NCBI GenBank assembly: GCA_021234155.1
Contig: JAJEKV010000020.1
Span: 17,105,018-17,169,017 of the forward strand
DNA from: Isoetes taiwanensis
Lineage: Eukaryota; Streptophyta; Lycopodiopsida; Isoetales; Isoetaceae
Length of the DNA stretch: 64,000 nucleotides
Reading direction: 5' to 3'
Shown: positions 45,374 through 57,412 of the stretch, piece after piece
Position numbering within the stretch: position 1 is the first letter of the stretch
Layout of the letters: each line of letters opens with the position of its first letter
Position numbers and translations under genes: made by a program
The notes under the pieces: generated by a model
What the model saw: only the letters and a program-made list of their open reading frames with translations
Told to the model about the DNA's origin: nothing
Database searches by the model: none

Positions 45374-48300
45374 TTACGCATATGAGAGGGTCATACTAAT
45401 AAAAACTCTCGACTTGAGGTAGGAAAGGTATGCCAAAACAATTTGGTTTAAGTATATTATGTAACATTTTGGTAAGTCCAACCATCTTTGCCATTGAGAG
45501 GCACAAGGAAATCTGAGAATCAAGTTATTTAGTATGAACGGGGCGGCATGATCAATCCAAACAATTCCACTTCTGCAATCAGTCTTATCATTTTTCTTTA
45601 AATCTTTCTCACATGCACAAGTAAGGAAGGGGCAGTGCGTCCTCCATATTTTTTTGATGAAGAACCCATCTCTCTTATCGTTAGAATATGCCATATTACC
45701 TTTCTGGCTGATATGTAGAGCAGAATTGAATAGGCAAGGTTGGTCAAAAAAGTCCGACTTAAAAGGTAAAGCAACTTCCGTTTTAGTAAAGTATTTGTCC
45801 AGTTTGGATGCTTTAACAGTGGCAGATCTAATTTCATCATTAGTGATGCCTGCCAGGGCTTTCCAAGTGTCTACGCAAATAGGGGCAATGGCCCCAAAAT
45901 TCTGACTCTTCCAAATTGCATGGTCCCAGGCTGCAGCATAGCATTCAACATTCTGTTCAGGTAAAATAGGAAATTTTGAGGAATTTTGTAATGTTAAGGT
46001 AGGAACTTCATCCTGATCATCCAAATCCTCACTACCAGAATCATTGATTTTGTCAATTTCATCTTCGTCCAGAAGATCTTCATCAGAGAAGAGGCAGTTT
46101 TTAACATCATTTTTCAAGAAAGAATCAGGTTCAATTTGAAGTGAAGACTTCATTTCATGCACATTTTCCAGATGAGTAAGTCCAATCAAAAACTTTTTTC
46201 CTAAATCATCTTCATTGCAAGTTCGGGCAAAGAGAACAGCTTCCATCTCACCATAAATTTTAGATATCAGAGTTTTACAAATCTCTAGTTTGTAATTTGC
46301 ACACTTCATCTTTTGAAATATAGCAAACCATCCGTTAAATCCAAGATAACTTACAGGTGATCTGTTCTTGTCTAGCAGGCCTTTCTCTTTAAGAGTGATG
46401 AACTCATGAATGTCCTTGTTTTTGATGCACGCAATCAACGTTTGAACCGCAAAGTTTGGACTAGAAATACCGCACATATGATAGTTTAATGTCATGAGCT
46501 CTTTTATCCAAACATTGTTCAGATCACATTTGTCATCCTTATCCTGAAAACATTGTAAAGTATACATAACGTTAGTTAATTATTTAGGTAGCACCATGAT
46601 CCTAAATCAAGGTTCTAAGTTAAACTTAGAAGTTGGAGTAACATTAAAAAACCCCCAAGCCTGAAATATACAAGTCTAAGACAAGATATCCAGACATTTA
46701 AGACTAGACATTCCATTTGGAATAAACAGTCTTTATAAGTGCAACCTTAGATAGAATTTGGTGCAAAAAACCTACCCAAGCCTTGAGAAGGATCGGAAAA
46801 GAGTACATTTTGACCAAAAAGAATGTTTTGTCAATCTTAAAGAACAATAACATCTTCCAGATATTTTAGCCAATATAAAAGAAACTAAGTGACAGAGGCA
46901 CATGAATAGAGTTTGGCAGAATCCTTGGATAAGATATTGAAAAGCATATATGGTTGAAATAACAACATATCACTTAAAAAATAGAACTTAGATAATTTAA
47001 GAAATTAAACAATTTGGTAACAACAATTTAATCATAACTCTCAAGATGTAGTAGATTAAGAAACAATAGAGCACAGAACAGAACACTATTCCAATGAAAA
47101 ACAGGAATATTATTAAATTATCATAAGTTTCTAGACAAAAAATAGGACAAATATATCAATCATTTAAGAGTAATGCCAGGAAGCATTCATTGTAGATGTC
47201 AAAATAGATAAAATAGGACTTATTTAAATCCAACCAGAGATAGTAGAATATCACCAAATAGGAGGTTCATAGTAATAGATTTGCCAATCCACTTAGAGTC
47301 GTGTCAAATATAATAAAGCAAAATCTTTGCTCCGAAAAACACCAAGCAAATGCATGGAGGGTTCAGTCAGGTTACACTGTACCACAAGAAATTAGACAAG
47401 CATTAGAATGGTTGCTAACAAGAGGGGTAACAATGTAAGCAATGGACAAAACCGGCTTATCGCCTTTCACCATAATAACTTAGTAACATATTTAGATTTA
47501 ATTTGATAGCCCAAACAAGAGAAAACATGAGAACACAATTAATCAGGAAAGGATATAAGCCGAGAAGCCACGGATGGGAATAAGGGAATGATAGATATGG
47601 GCAAACACTAGATCGGTACAGCAGAAAGAGAAGCATCTGGGAACACAATAAAATAGAAAACAACAAGGCTAGGAATGAAATTATGCCATGAGCCACAAGA
47701 ATCTTAACAACTGGAAATAATAAGCTTAAGAAGGATCACATGTGGTAAGGACTGAAAATATGTCTTGAGTTTCTAAGGTCACGTAACTTAAAAAACTGGA
47801 AATAACTAGATAGTGAAGGATAAGAAAAAACTTCACAATCTGGATACTAAGTTCCTGTCTAAAAAGGTGTATCTATCTAGGACCACTTTGGTGCTATGAA
47901 AAAAGGAAACAAGGTCAGGGCAGAGCTAGAGAACAAGGTAACATAAGTATAGAAAGGACAAGCAGCTCAAGAAGAGGACAAATCAGAGATAAATTAGGTT
48001 GTTCAATGGTTCATTAAGACATAACGTGACAACTGTGTAGAGGAAGATAACAATATATGAAACGAAATTGAGCCCTGAACTATAACTACATTAGTAACAA
48101 AAAAATTGGATTCCAAGGGTTAAAATAGATAAAATATTAAGGCTCAGCCTGAATCAAAAGTTCTAGATTAACAAACTTTCGTTAGGACATAAAGGGCAGC
48201 AAGAACATAATTTAACTAGAGTAACATAAAGAAAACAATGAATAAATAAACCAAAGGCCAGGGGTTATTTTAGATCAGGGAATTCATACTATCTTTAGAT

Positions 48301-48766
48301 CTGTTATATTTCTGAAAACCCAGAGTAACTAGGTTACATACGCTTAACAATGTCATTCTATAAACAATATAGACAACTAGTTAAATAGCATTAGTATTCA
48401 GAAAAAACAGGATATCATATTGTATTCACAGAAATTAAATTTAATTCAATATGAAACCTGAATGGGATCGGTTGCCTGGCCACGAGTTCCAGTTTGAGCA
48501 TCAGTAGGGATATTAGGCATGGGATCAGGATTTTCTTGGCTATCAGCAATAACCACCAATTGGGCAACACCAGCAGGAATAACAGAAGTAGGAGTAGAGG
48601 AACACGCTCCCAATATTGAGCTGTCATCTCCTTCAAGCCCATGAATGCTTTTGGCTTTTGTATGTTTGTGAAAATCAAACAAATTTTTCCTTTTTTCTGC
48701 CATCTTCTTCTCTTCTTTCAATCTGTGAATGGTGGCTTTATTTAATCCACCTTTCTTTCTTCCCAT
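45374..48766 (-). CDS. ORF1 of the Penelope-like element (probably spliced)
   Basis: Exon 1 would run from ATG 48,766 (MGRKKGGLNK, very basic) to 48,458 and end ..ATTCAG/GTTTCA. Exon 2 starts at 46,543 after TGTTTTCAG and runs to a stop at 45,374; phases agree, giving about 490 residues. The intron would be 1.9 kb and exon 1 lies wholly in the upstream repeat. Alternatively translation starts at the ATG at 46,567 in the same frame as exon 2. Exon 2 has an acidic middle (SDEDLLDEDEIDKINDSGSE) and Cys pairs (CPFLTCACEKD). No known domain. Unlike the RT, it is uninterrupted. It may bind RNA or RT, as ORF1 proteins of other retroelements do (inference). Confidence 0.5.
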
Positions 48767-49177
48767 AAATCTTTCCAAACATACGGATAGCGGCAGAACA
48801 GTGAAAATAATCTTTGCCACTTGATTTAAATAAGAGTAAACGACCTAAATCTTACCCTTGCAGGTGTCGATCCATCTGTTTGATGCAAATCCATGGCCTT
48901 GCCAGCACATGCAAGCTCGATTGAAGACATCTGTGGCCCTTCCGCTTCCCAGTTCGTAACCCTAAAATTAGGGTTTAACCATGGAAGGAAAAAAATTCGT
49001 TGATATTGTTTTTTCTTGAAAAAAAAGGGGAATAGTTAAAAATGAGGTCATTTTCTTAAATAAATTATGATATTTTTTAATGAAATGGAACATGTACAAT
49101 CAAGTGGAGTATATTAATTAGTTTAGCTTTAGCTGGCCCATTAGGTGTTTGTTTTTCCTACGTAACAGTATATATAT
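46652..49177 (-). repeat. Upstream pLTR of the Penelope-like element
   Basis: Partner of 39,965-42,490, offset by 6,688-6,694 bp. As the upstream repeat on the minus strand it should supply the promoter and ORF1 exon 1. A plant telomere-like CCCTAAAATTAGGG palindrome occurs in both repeats (48,960 and 42,267). Confidence 0.85.
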
Positions 49178-49211
49178 AAAAAAAAAAAAAAAAAAAAAAA
49201 TCTTGCATTGT
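49178..49211 (+). other. Residual poly(A) tail and target duplication
   Basis: About 23 As (49,178-49,200) followed by TCTTGCATTGT (49,201-49,211), the same 11 bases as 24,943-24,953. This closes the retroposon insertion opened at 24,954. Confidence 0.8.
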
Positions 49212-49590
49212 GCCTGTTGAAAAGAAAAACAAAATCATAAGATTTTACATTGATTATAGGGATTTGAATAAGGCTACTATCAAAGATTGTTACCCTTTGC
49301 CTTTCTTGGAGGAAGTGTTGCATGCTGTTGCAGGGAAGGAGATCTATTCTTTCTTAGATGGTTTCTCAGGTTTTAATGAAATAAGCATTAAAGAAGAAGA
49401 TCAGCCAAAGACTTCTTTCATCACACCATGGGGAACATTTGCAATGAGGAGAATGCCTTTTGGATTGATGAATGCATCAGAAACCTTTCAGAGAGCCATG
49501 GATACTATCTTCAAGGATATGCCTCCTTCGAGGTCTTCACTGTTGAAACTAATGCAAAGACAGGGAGATTGATGCAGCTGTCAGCTTGTT
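49201..49590 (+). pseudogene. Gypsy element 2: RT, second part
   Basis: Reads CIVPVEKKNKIIRFYIDYRD, LNKATIKDCYPLPFLEEVL, FLDGFSGFNEISIKEEDQP and MPFGLMNASETFQRAMD, i.e. the first half of Ty3/gypsy RT. It stops after IFKDM: the YxDD motif, RNase H and integrase are deleted. Confidence 0.9.
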
Positions 49591-50123
49591 CAAAGCTCAA
49601 ATCAAGTGTTCTTATTGCTTAAGTTCCGATTTCCATGCAAGTGCATCTGAATTTGCAGTCACACATATCATATTCACACACTTTCCTCCATATCTCTCCA
49701 TATTCATAGTTGCTGCCATCCCCACCATAACAACAGCTCATTGTGCTAATAAATATGTTGTCACATGCAGGTGCACTCTCATACATTCATTCCACAATAA
49801 TCTGCTCAAGAGTTGCCCATGATCCATTTGAGACACTTCAGATTAATGATTTCCCACTAAATCCACTAGACTGTTGTCATACTCCCATCCAACAGTTCAT
49901 TTTCTCTATTAACAATCACACTTGTCATGCAGGTTCACCTGTTTTCCACATTCACAACACATAAATATCATCTTGATTATTTGCCAACACCCTCTTCTTT
50001 TAATCCATTGCAGGTTTATTAAGCTGCCAAACATATTTTCATATTGGCAGCTGGCAGGAATTCTACTTTGATCATTTGCAAAAACAAAGAGGCTGGGGGA
50101 CCAGCCTGTTCTTTTGTTTGGCA
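49591..50123 (+). other. Gypsy element 2: internal remnant before the right LTR
   Basis: No domain readable. A purine tract GAGGCTGGGGGA (50,089-50,100) could be the polypurine tract, 24 bp before the start of LTR homology. Confidence 0.4.
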
Positions 50124-51470
50124 TGATGCTACCATGCTATGACAGCATAGAAGAGCAAGATTCACGTTGATTTACTTATGCTTGCATATTGATTTGAGCA
50201 CAGATACACAAACACCATTGATTTGAAGAGAACATATCCCTAGAGATTATAAAGTGGACACTTGAAGACCAAGGTGAAGACATTCATGAAAGATCACACA
50301 AGTATGCTAGAGAAGGTGATTCAAGCAAAGCAAATTTGAAGTTTGGAAGACCCCTTGAGTGTTCTTGGTATTTCTTTTGAGTTCTTGGCATGACTATTTC
50401 ATATGATCTTGAGCCCTTCATCTCCTTTTCCATGCAAAAATTCCCACATGACTTCAAATGCCATGCCTAGCCCGCATTTCCTATAGCAAATTGGCTTACG
50501 GAATTTTTTCTAGTCAAAGCATCTCTTTCATACATCATTCTCACCTCACACACCCACCATACCACCACCATATTGTAAAATCAAAAAATTCCACTCAATT
50601 TGGCCACCTCCATGGTCTAGGGTCAAATTCTCTCACTGGAAGTCAAAATGGAGAGAGAAAGTGCAAAATTCCTAAGGGAAGCAACAAAAGTCAAAGAATT
50701 GCCTAAAGTATGCAATTTATATGCACTAGCATCAAATTGACCCATGTCACCACTTGAAAATTGCCAAGTCATCATACACATCATCACCATTGCCATGTCA
50801 CACTACACACATGTCACCCCCATTGAAAATCCCATTTTCTTCAAGATTCTTCAAAATAAGTTGTTTAGACCATTAAGGGGACATGTTGTCTTGCCACATC
50901 ATCACCAACGCTTCCACATCACCACCCACATGTCATACTCATCACCTCCACCTCATCATATGTTTTGACTAGAAAAAATATACCTTGCCAACTTGTTTGA
51001 CACCTCATTACCCCTCTTTGCCATGTAAGCATCATCTTGCCAACTCAACTTGCCTATTTGCCACCTCACAATTTCCACACCCCTTTTTGAGCCAAAAGTC
51101 AAAAAGCTAATTTTGCAAAAAAGATTCTTCCATGGTATAAAACATCAAAAAAGATTCTTTTTGCAAAAAGGAAATTTCAAAAAAGGGCTCATTTAGACCT
51201 TCATTTTGGGTTTCTTGGGAACCGTGCCTAACTCCATGAACAAATTTTTTTTCCTATCTACCCCCCCCCCTTGGGCTAGATTCTCCCCATCCAATCACCC
51301 CCCTCCACGTGGTACACCCGTTCGTGTGGGGCGGTGACGGACGGAATCCCACGTGGGCGTAGCACGTCACTTTTATAATGGTGACTGTGTTCGTCTTTAT
51401 AAACCCAGGCTGACTTTCCTGTGAATTCCTGTGGGATATTTCGAGCAATTTCTTAAGAACCCTAAGTCCT
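50124..51470 (+). repeat. Right LTR of gypsy element 2
   Basis: TGATGCTACCATGCTATGACAGC.. parallels 23,020. Its 5' 750 bp match the left copy; the rest has no partner because the left LTR is deleted. A TATA-like TTTATAAACCC lies at about 51,397. The end near 51,470 is a guess. Confidence 0.55.
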
Positions 51471-52420
51471 CTGTTATGCCATGATCCGTCAAATGAACCA
51501 GATTTAACAACTCAATCATGATAAAATACCCTCGGATCCACCTACATTAGCAAGGACTCATTAATCAAGCAAAAAGGACAAGATTCTAGCCGGGAGAACA
51601 GGCCGGAACAAGGCGTCTTAAAGGGGAAAAGTTACACAGAAGATTTTCGAAGGCTTTTGGGCGAGTTACTGATCTAGATTCTTTGAAGAAAGACCGGTTA
51701 TGGAGACTCGAGCTTGAACCTACCTTCCAAGCATTAGATTACCATGAATTTCTTGATATTTTCACTTGATTTGAAATTCTACTTGATCCTGTGCCCAAGA
51801 CACAGAGCTTGGGATTCTGATTAATTGCTGTGTGATTCTTGATGAAAATCTGACCTTTGGAGATATACTCGAAAGTGATTCTTCTTTAGCATTGCAAAAA
51901 ATGTGGCTGTAAGTTTTTGCACATAGGCACGTGTTGATTACAGTGAAAATTGCATTTAGGTAAGTATAAGAAAGTTGAAGAATAGCTAAAGTGCATGCTC
52001 ATTCCATTGAGAGAAATTCCAGCTTGCACAGTTAAACAAAGATTTGTATATTGTAGCCTAAGATAGCATCTTTGACCAATTGAATGGCATACCCCCGCTT
52101 GCAAAATATAGATAGCTTCAGGATAGATTCAAAAAGACAAGAAAAAACCCATAAAAGATCAGTTTATTAGAGCTTAGCTTATTGTCCACAGTCTGTGACA
52201 GTTTGTCAGACCTAATATCAAGATTTCAGCCTATTTTGCACCAAATCACGAGAAAAAAGTACTTGACCATTGTGTGCAGGCATATTAAGAAGAGATCCAA
52301 GCATCAAATCACAAAAAGGATCTACCTTTTTGAAGTTACATAAAATCACTCTCTGCCAGGGACATTGACCAATTTTTGACCTGGTCAGAATGATCACAAA
52401 CCATCTGACTTTTTGCCCAA
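51471..52420. other. No recognisable feature
   Basis: AT-rich sequence without convincing frames; short open runs on both strands have no motifs. Confidence 0.4.
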
Positions 52421-53306
52421 CAATCCTCAAGATCTTGAGTAGCTTAGGCACAAGAAATCAGAAGCAGATCCTTGTTTGTTTGCGTGTGGCATCATTTTTT
52501 ATAAGGCAGTCTTTTTTCTGTTTTGGAAAACTGATTTAAAATTGTTATTTGAGCTCTCTACTTGGAATTTTCTCACATAGATTGGTTGCCTTAAGCAACC
52601 TGGAGGTTCTAAACCGTAGAGGTTGAAGGTTTTGCCAGGAACACCTTCAACAGGAGGCAATAAAATGAGCATGGCAAATTGGCTTAAGCATCAAGATTGC
52701 AGCCATTGGTGCCTCCCTGGTGTGCCCGACACTTGGAACGAGCTGCTTTATTTCGAGCTCTTTTGATACGCCATAGCCAGATCTTGCTGGAATAGAATCA
52801 GAAATACCAAACAATCTCTATCGTCTAATAAATCCCAAACAATATCTGTCGTTTAAATATCACAAGTGTCACAAAAACCACAACTAATCCCACACAATCG
52901 CAACCGCATATTTAAAATATTTTATGGGATATTATATTCAAATCAAATCAGGGCCTTTTATATGTCACTCCACCCTCCAACAAGAGGGTTGCCCCCTACG
53001 GGCAACCCAAAACAAGGTGCTACGCACGAGGGTTTGCCCTCTGGTGGCCCGAGAGTGTGATTTCATAGGTTCTGTTTCATTCTTTTGCATTTGAATGAAT
53101 GCAAGAGCAATAGTGTTCGTCTTTATTAGTAAAGTTGCTATTCATTGAGATGGTTGTAATGTGTTGCTTTATCATGTAGTGATTACTATGTAGGTTTTGT
53201 TAACACACATTGACTGAGTTCATGAGATTGTATTGCTCATCTAGAGTTGTAACCAATTAAGAAAGGCGTAGAATATGAGCTAAAAAGTACGTTGTTCATT
53301 AGAGAG
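52421..53306 (+). repeat. 886-bp tandem duplication, copy 1
   Basis: CAATCCTCAAGATCTTGAG.. starts here and again at 53,307. Includes TTGCCTTAAGCAACCTGGAGG, GGTGCCTCCCTGGTGTGCCC and a 9-bp-arm hairpin GGGTTGCCC..GGGCAACCC (about 52,986-53,008). No protein recognised. Confidence 0.9.
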
Positions 53307-54193
53307 CAATCCTCAAGATCTTGAGTAGCTTAGGCATAAGAAATCATAAGCAGATCCTTGTTTGTTTGCGTGTGGCATCATTTTTTGTAAGGCAGTCTTT
53401 TTTCTGTTTTGGAAAACTGATTGAAAATTGTTATTTGAGCTCTCTACTTGGAATTTTCTCACCTAGAGTGGTTGCCTTAAGCAACCTGGAGGTTCTAAAC
53501 CATAGAGGTTGAAGGTTTTGTCAGGAACACCTTCAAAGGGAGGCAACAAAACGAGCATGGCAAATCGGCTTAAGCATCAAGATTGCAGCCATTGGTGCCT
53601 CCCTGGTGTGCCCGACACTTGGAACGAGCTGCTTTATTTCGAGCTATTTTCGTATGCCATAGCCAGATCTTGCTGGAATAGAACCAGAAATCTCAAACAA
53701 TCTCTACCGTCTAATAAATCCCAAACAATCTCTGTCGTTTAAATATCACAAGTGTCACAAAAAACCTAACTAATCCCAGACAATCGCAACCGCATATTTA
53801 AAATATTTTATGGGATATTATATTCAAATCAATCAGGACCTTTTATATGTCACTCCACCCTCCAATAAGAGAGTTGCTCCCTACGGGCAACCCAAAACAA
53901 GGTGCTACGCACGGGGGGTGCCCTCCGGTGGCCCGAGAGTGTGATTTCATAGGTTCTGTTTCATTCTTTTGCATTTAAATGAATGCAAGAGCAATAGTGT
54001 TCGCCTTTATTAGTAAAGTTACTATTCATTGAGATGGTTGTAATGTGTTGCTTTATCATGTAATGATTATTATGTAGATTTTGTTAACACACATTGACTG
54101 AGTTCATAAGATTGTATTGCTCATCTAGAGTTGTTACCAGTTAAGAAGGGCATAGAATATGAGCTAAAAGGTACGTTGTTCATTAGAGAGCAA
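53307..54193 (+). repeat. 886-bp tandem duplication, copy 2
   Basis: Second copy, a few percent different from the first, ending CATTAGAGAGCAAT just as copy 1 does before the junction. The hairpin is weakened here (GAGTTGCTC). Confidence 0.9.
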
Positions 54194-56216
54194 TTACCCT
54201 AATGTATTTATTTTGTGGCATTTTGTGACGATCCACATATTTATATGCCTTTTTTAGTATAAATACATGACACGTCACTATGAATAATTAATAGCACATT
54301 AATTATTCATAAGCTAAGGTTAGCTACGTTAATTATTAATTATTAAAGTGGAAACCTAACCCAAAACCCTAATTCTTTAGGGCTTAACCTAATATTAAAA
54401 AGGGCTAAAATACCAAATTAGCTAATATTAACCAATCTAGAGTTGCCACCTGGCCCAAATCGATTGGGCAAGAGAGAGTTGCTAACTTGGGACCCAAATT
54501 GGGGTTTTAGGGGGAGGTTGGTGGAGGAGGAGCTGCTGTTCCACCCTGTTCCAGCCAGAAGGATGGAGAACCAGAGAGATTGTGGATCTAGCTATGACCC
54601 CGGTTAGTACGTAGATAGCTTGGATTCCTAGATAGTCATATCCTTGTATGCTCAGAAGTAGCTAGGATTAACCCTTGTATGAATAGATGCATGGTTAATC
54701 TCTATTTTATGTTCTATTCGAAGCTATGGATGGATGGATGTATAAGGATAGCTTTCTTTCTGTTCCTCCTGTGTTGTATGGGTAAAAGGGGGGTAGAGAT
54801 CTAAAGGCCATCTAGAAGTAGAGATGTTCCTAGATAGAACCCTTAAAACCCAGTAAATGCGGCCTATGCACAAGAACCAACCTGGCTGTGGATGCTATGA
54901 TGTGGTTCTGCACTAGACAACGAGTATGAGGGTGAATCAGGGGTGGGGTCTTGCCTAGCGCGGCCACCACAAGGCACCTCAAAAATTAACTGCCATAATT
55001 AACCACTAAGAAACCACTATAGATGTGGTTATTTATGCAAACAAAAATAATCTTAACAAAAACCACACATTATAGTGGTTTTTATAAGTAATATACGATT
55101 ATTCATGCTGGTTTCAGTTGCAACATGGTTTATTAAAATTGGCATGGGTTTCATGTTAGTTTATTGATACATCATGGGTTATTAAGTTGGTAATGGTTTG
55201 CAATATGGGTTTTCAATGCTAATTTCATTTGACGATGATTATCCACATTGGTTGTTTTTTTTAAGAGTGGTTTTCACTGCCAATTTAAATATCTACTGGT
55301 TATTCATGTTGGTTTTCTATTGCATAATTGTTTATTAAAAATCGATTATGGTTTGTAGCATGGGTTTCCATACCAGTTTAGTCTGTATGGTGGTTATTTC
55401 TAAAAGGGGTGGTTATTAATAATCGTTATTCATAAATCACTTCAATAAATATTATGCATTCTAGGATGTTAAATAATTTTATTAGTTAATATATGCTATA
55501 TTTTCTACTATGGCGAGTTATGAGTATACCTTCTACAAGCATATAAGACAAGCTCTCCATAAATATTGATCAATGCTGTCTTGATACGTTTAACAACCGC
55601 GATCTTAATAGTAAATCATAGACTTTACTATAAGTTCCAAGCAATTGAGACTTGCCCATTGATTCTAACACAATATATTTTATTATTGTCCCCTTGAATG
55701 TATGTACAAGATGCACTAAAAGGATGATGTTAATCCATGAGAGAGCTAGGGTAATACTAAGACAATGTTTATTATAGTTTTGTTTCATCTAAGGAACTGG
55801 GTCTGAACTGGGTGATTGCGTAGTTAACAAGACAATCAAGTAGATATTAGCCCTGGGGGAGCCATAACGCGATACCACATATGCATGTTAATGACATGCA
55901 AAGAATGATTACGAGGGAACATTGGTGCTAAGATGGAGCATAAGGCCTTCAGATTTAGCAACCAAAATGAGTGGATGCCAATGATTTAGTATACATATCA
56001 AGAATCAACACTAACAAATGAAAGCAAGAAAAACCTTCTAGGAAGCTCTGGCACGTCTAATGAACCTCCTTATGTTGTTTTTACAAGCTATTGATATAGT
56101 AGTTGAATCAATGCATGAAATGAGCCTTGGTATATCAATTTGTAGCCAGCATGAATAGTAGTACAAAATGTTGGGTGTCAAATATAGCCCTTAATGGACT
56201 CCCAAAGTAGAACCCA

Positions 56217-56252
56217 ATGAAGGAAGGAAGGAAGGAAGGAAGGAAGGAAGGC
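56217..56252 (+). repeat. (GGAA)n microsatellite
   Basis: About eight AGGA units in a row. Confidence 0.9.
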
Positions 56253-56935
56253 AAGTGACCAAACATAAAAAGTGAGTCTACTTTTGCATTTGAACTTCGT
56301 TGTGGTCACAACATATCTTTGCAATTGTTTAGAAAAATGGATACAGCTTCAAGAGTTTGCCTCAGAGAAAGAGCAAAGTTTGTGCATTAAACCGTAGGCT
56401 TCATATTATTAGGTCATTTTAGTTAGTTTGTAAACTTTAGTAAATGTGGCTTATGGATCAGAATGCGCCCTAGGGATTTAGAGCAACAACCCAAATTCAC
56501 CACTTTGGATGAGACGAGAGTGTACCAAGCGGTGACATCTTTGTTTATGTTATATGTACACATCTCACCGTTTGTTGAAATTGGGCGCAAGGATAAATTT
56601 TGACTTATGGAATAACTGTGCATGTCGAAACCACGAGTCTAATACCCCTATTCCACGAGTCTAATACCCTCTGGAATCCAAGCCCAAATCGGGTGCCAAT
56701 AAATGTACCGTACTTTCTTTCCTATTAAGGCCATACATGCTCAATCTGAAATGTACACATCTTCACTATGGCTAAAGCCCTTTCTGCCACAGGCTCAGAT
56801 ATATTTCACACAACAATCTGTCTTTTTTTTGGGGGGGTCCATTTTAGGAGAAGGGGCATGTTTAGGCAAGTATTTCACAAATTGACAGATGAATACACAA
56901 AATTGAAAACGGAAAATGATTTTTTTTTTTTAACG

Positions 56936-57106
56936 TAAAAACCACTTACATTACATTCTGCCTCCTAGTCCAATTGGGCGCTGACACGTGGCATTCTTTT
57001 AAGGATGTTTGGTAGATTTTGCATTCATTTTTCCTAGACATTTACCCAACATTCTACACATTTACTCGACATTCCGCCACATAATGTAATGTAAGTGGTT
57101 TTCATG
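56936..57106. mobile_element. 171-bp MITE, TAACG duplication
   Basis: AAAACCACTTACATTACATT at the left is inverted at the right (AATGTAATGTAAGTGGTTTT). TAACG flanks both sides (56,931-56,935 and 57,107-57,111). Nested in the EnSpm-like element. Confidence 0.75.
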
Positions 57107-57412
57107 TAACGAGAATGTCACTTCTCATGTGGAAAGACTGCTGACGTACGGAAATTTGACAAGATGTCAGAAATTTGACAATATATTATATATGTGTAGG
57201 AAAAAGCATGGTTTCTATTTTGAAAAAATAATATCAAGAAAGACAAAGATGGATTCATATCTCCACCTTGGGATACAAATAGGCCTTTAATAATTATAAA
57301 CAAAATCATGGTGGAAACCCTAACCCTAGACATGAGTGATGGTACTGATGGAGCACATGAAGGCTGCAACGCCTCCTAAATCCAATCATGTGTAACAGTC
57401 GGTCAGAAACTA

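Larger units (their letters stand above)
39965..49177 (-). mobile_element. Penelope-like retroelement with 2.5-kb direct repeats
   Basis: Direct repeats 39,965-42,490 and 46,652-49,177 (about 98-99% identical by eye) flank 4.2 kb with a minus-strand ORF1 and a reverse transcriptase. The RT motifs are of the Penelope/telomerase-like kind, not LTR-retrotransposon kind. The repeats lack TG..CA ends and have no tRNA primer site, and no integrase, protease or RNase H is seen. Repeats of this sort (pLTRs) and introns are known in Penelope-like elements. No GIY-YIG endonuclease is recognised. The element lies inside an A tract, with As on both sides. Confidence 0.7.
23020..51470 (+). mobile_element. 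Ty3/gypsy element 2, split by nested insertions
   Basis: LTR-like sequence at 23,020-24,635 is repeated at 50,124-50,876 and onward. Between the copies, RT coding stops at 24,953 and resumes at 49,201 with an 11-bp overlap (TCTTGCATTGT). So one gypsy element spans this interval and 24.2 kb of other transposons lie inside it. It has lost most of gag and pol: the left LTR joins RT-proximal sequence with a deletion, and RNase H and integrase are missing on the right. The right end of the last LTR is not fixed. Confidence 0.7.

Noticed and set aside
39965-49177. Ordinary LTR retrotransposon
   Set aside because: No TG..CA ends, tRNA primer site, polypurine tract, integrase or RNase H; the RT motifs are Penelope/TERT-like.
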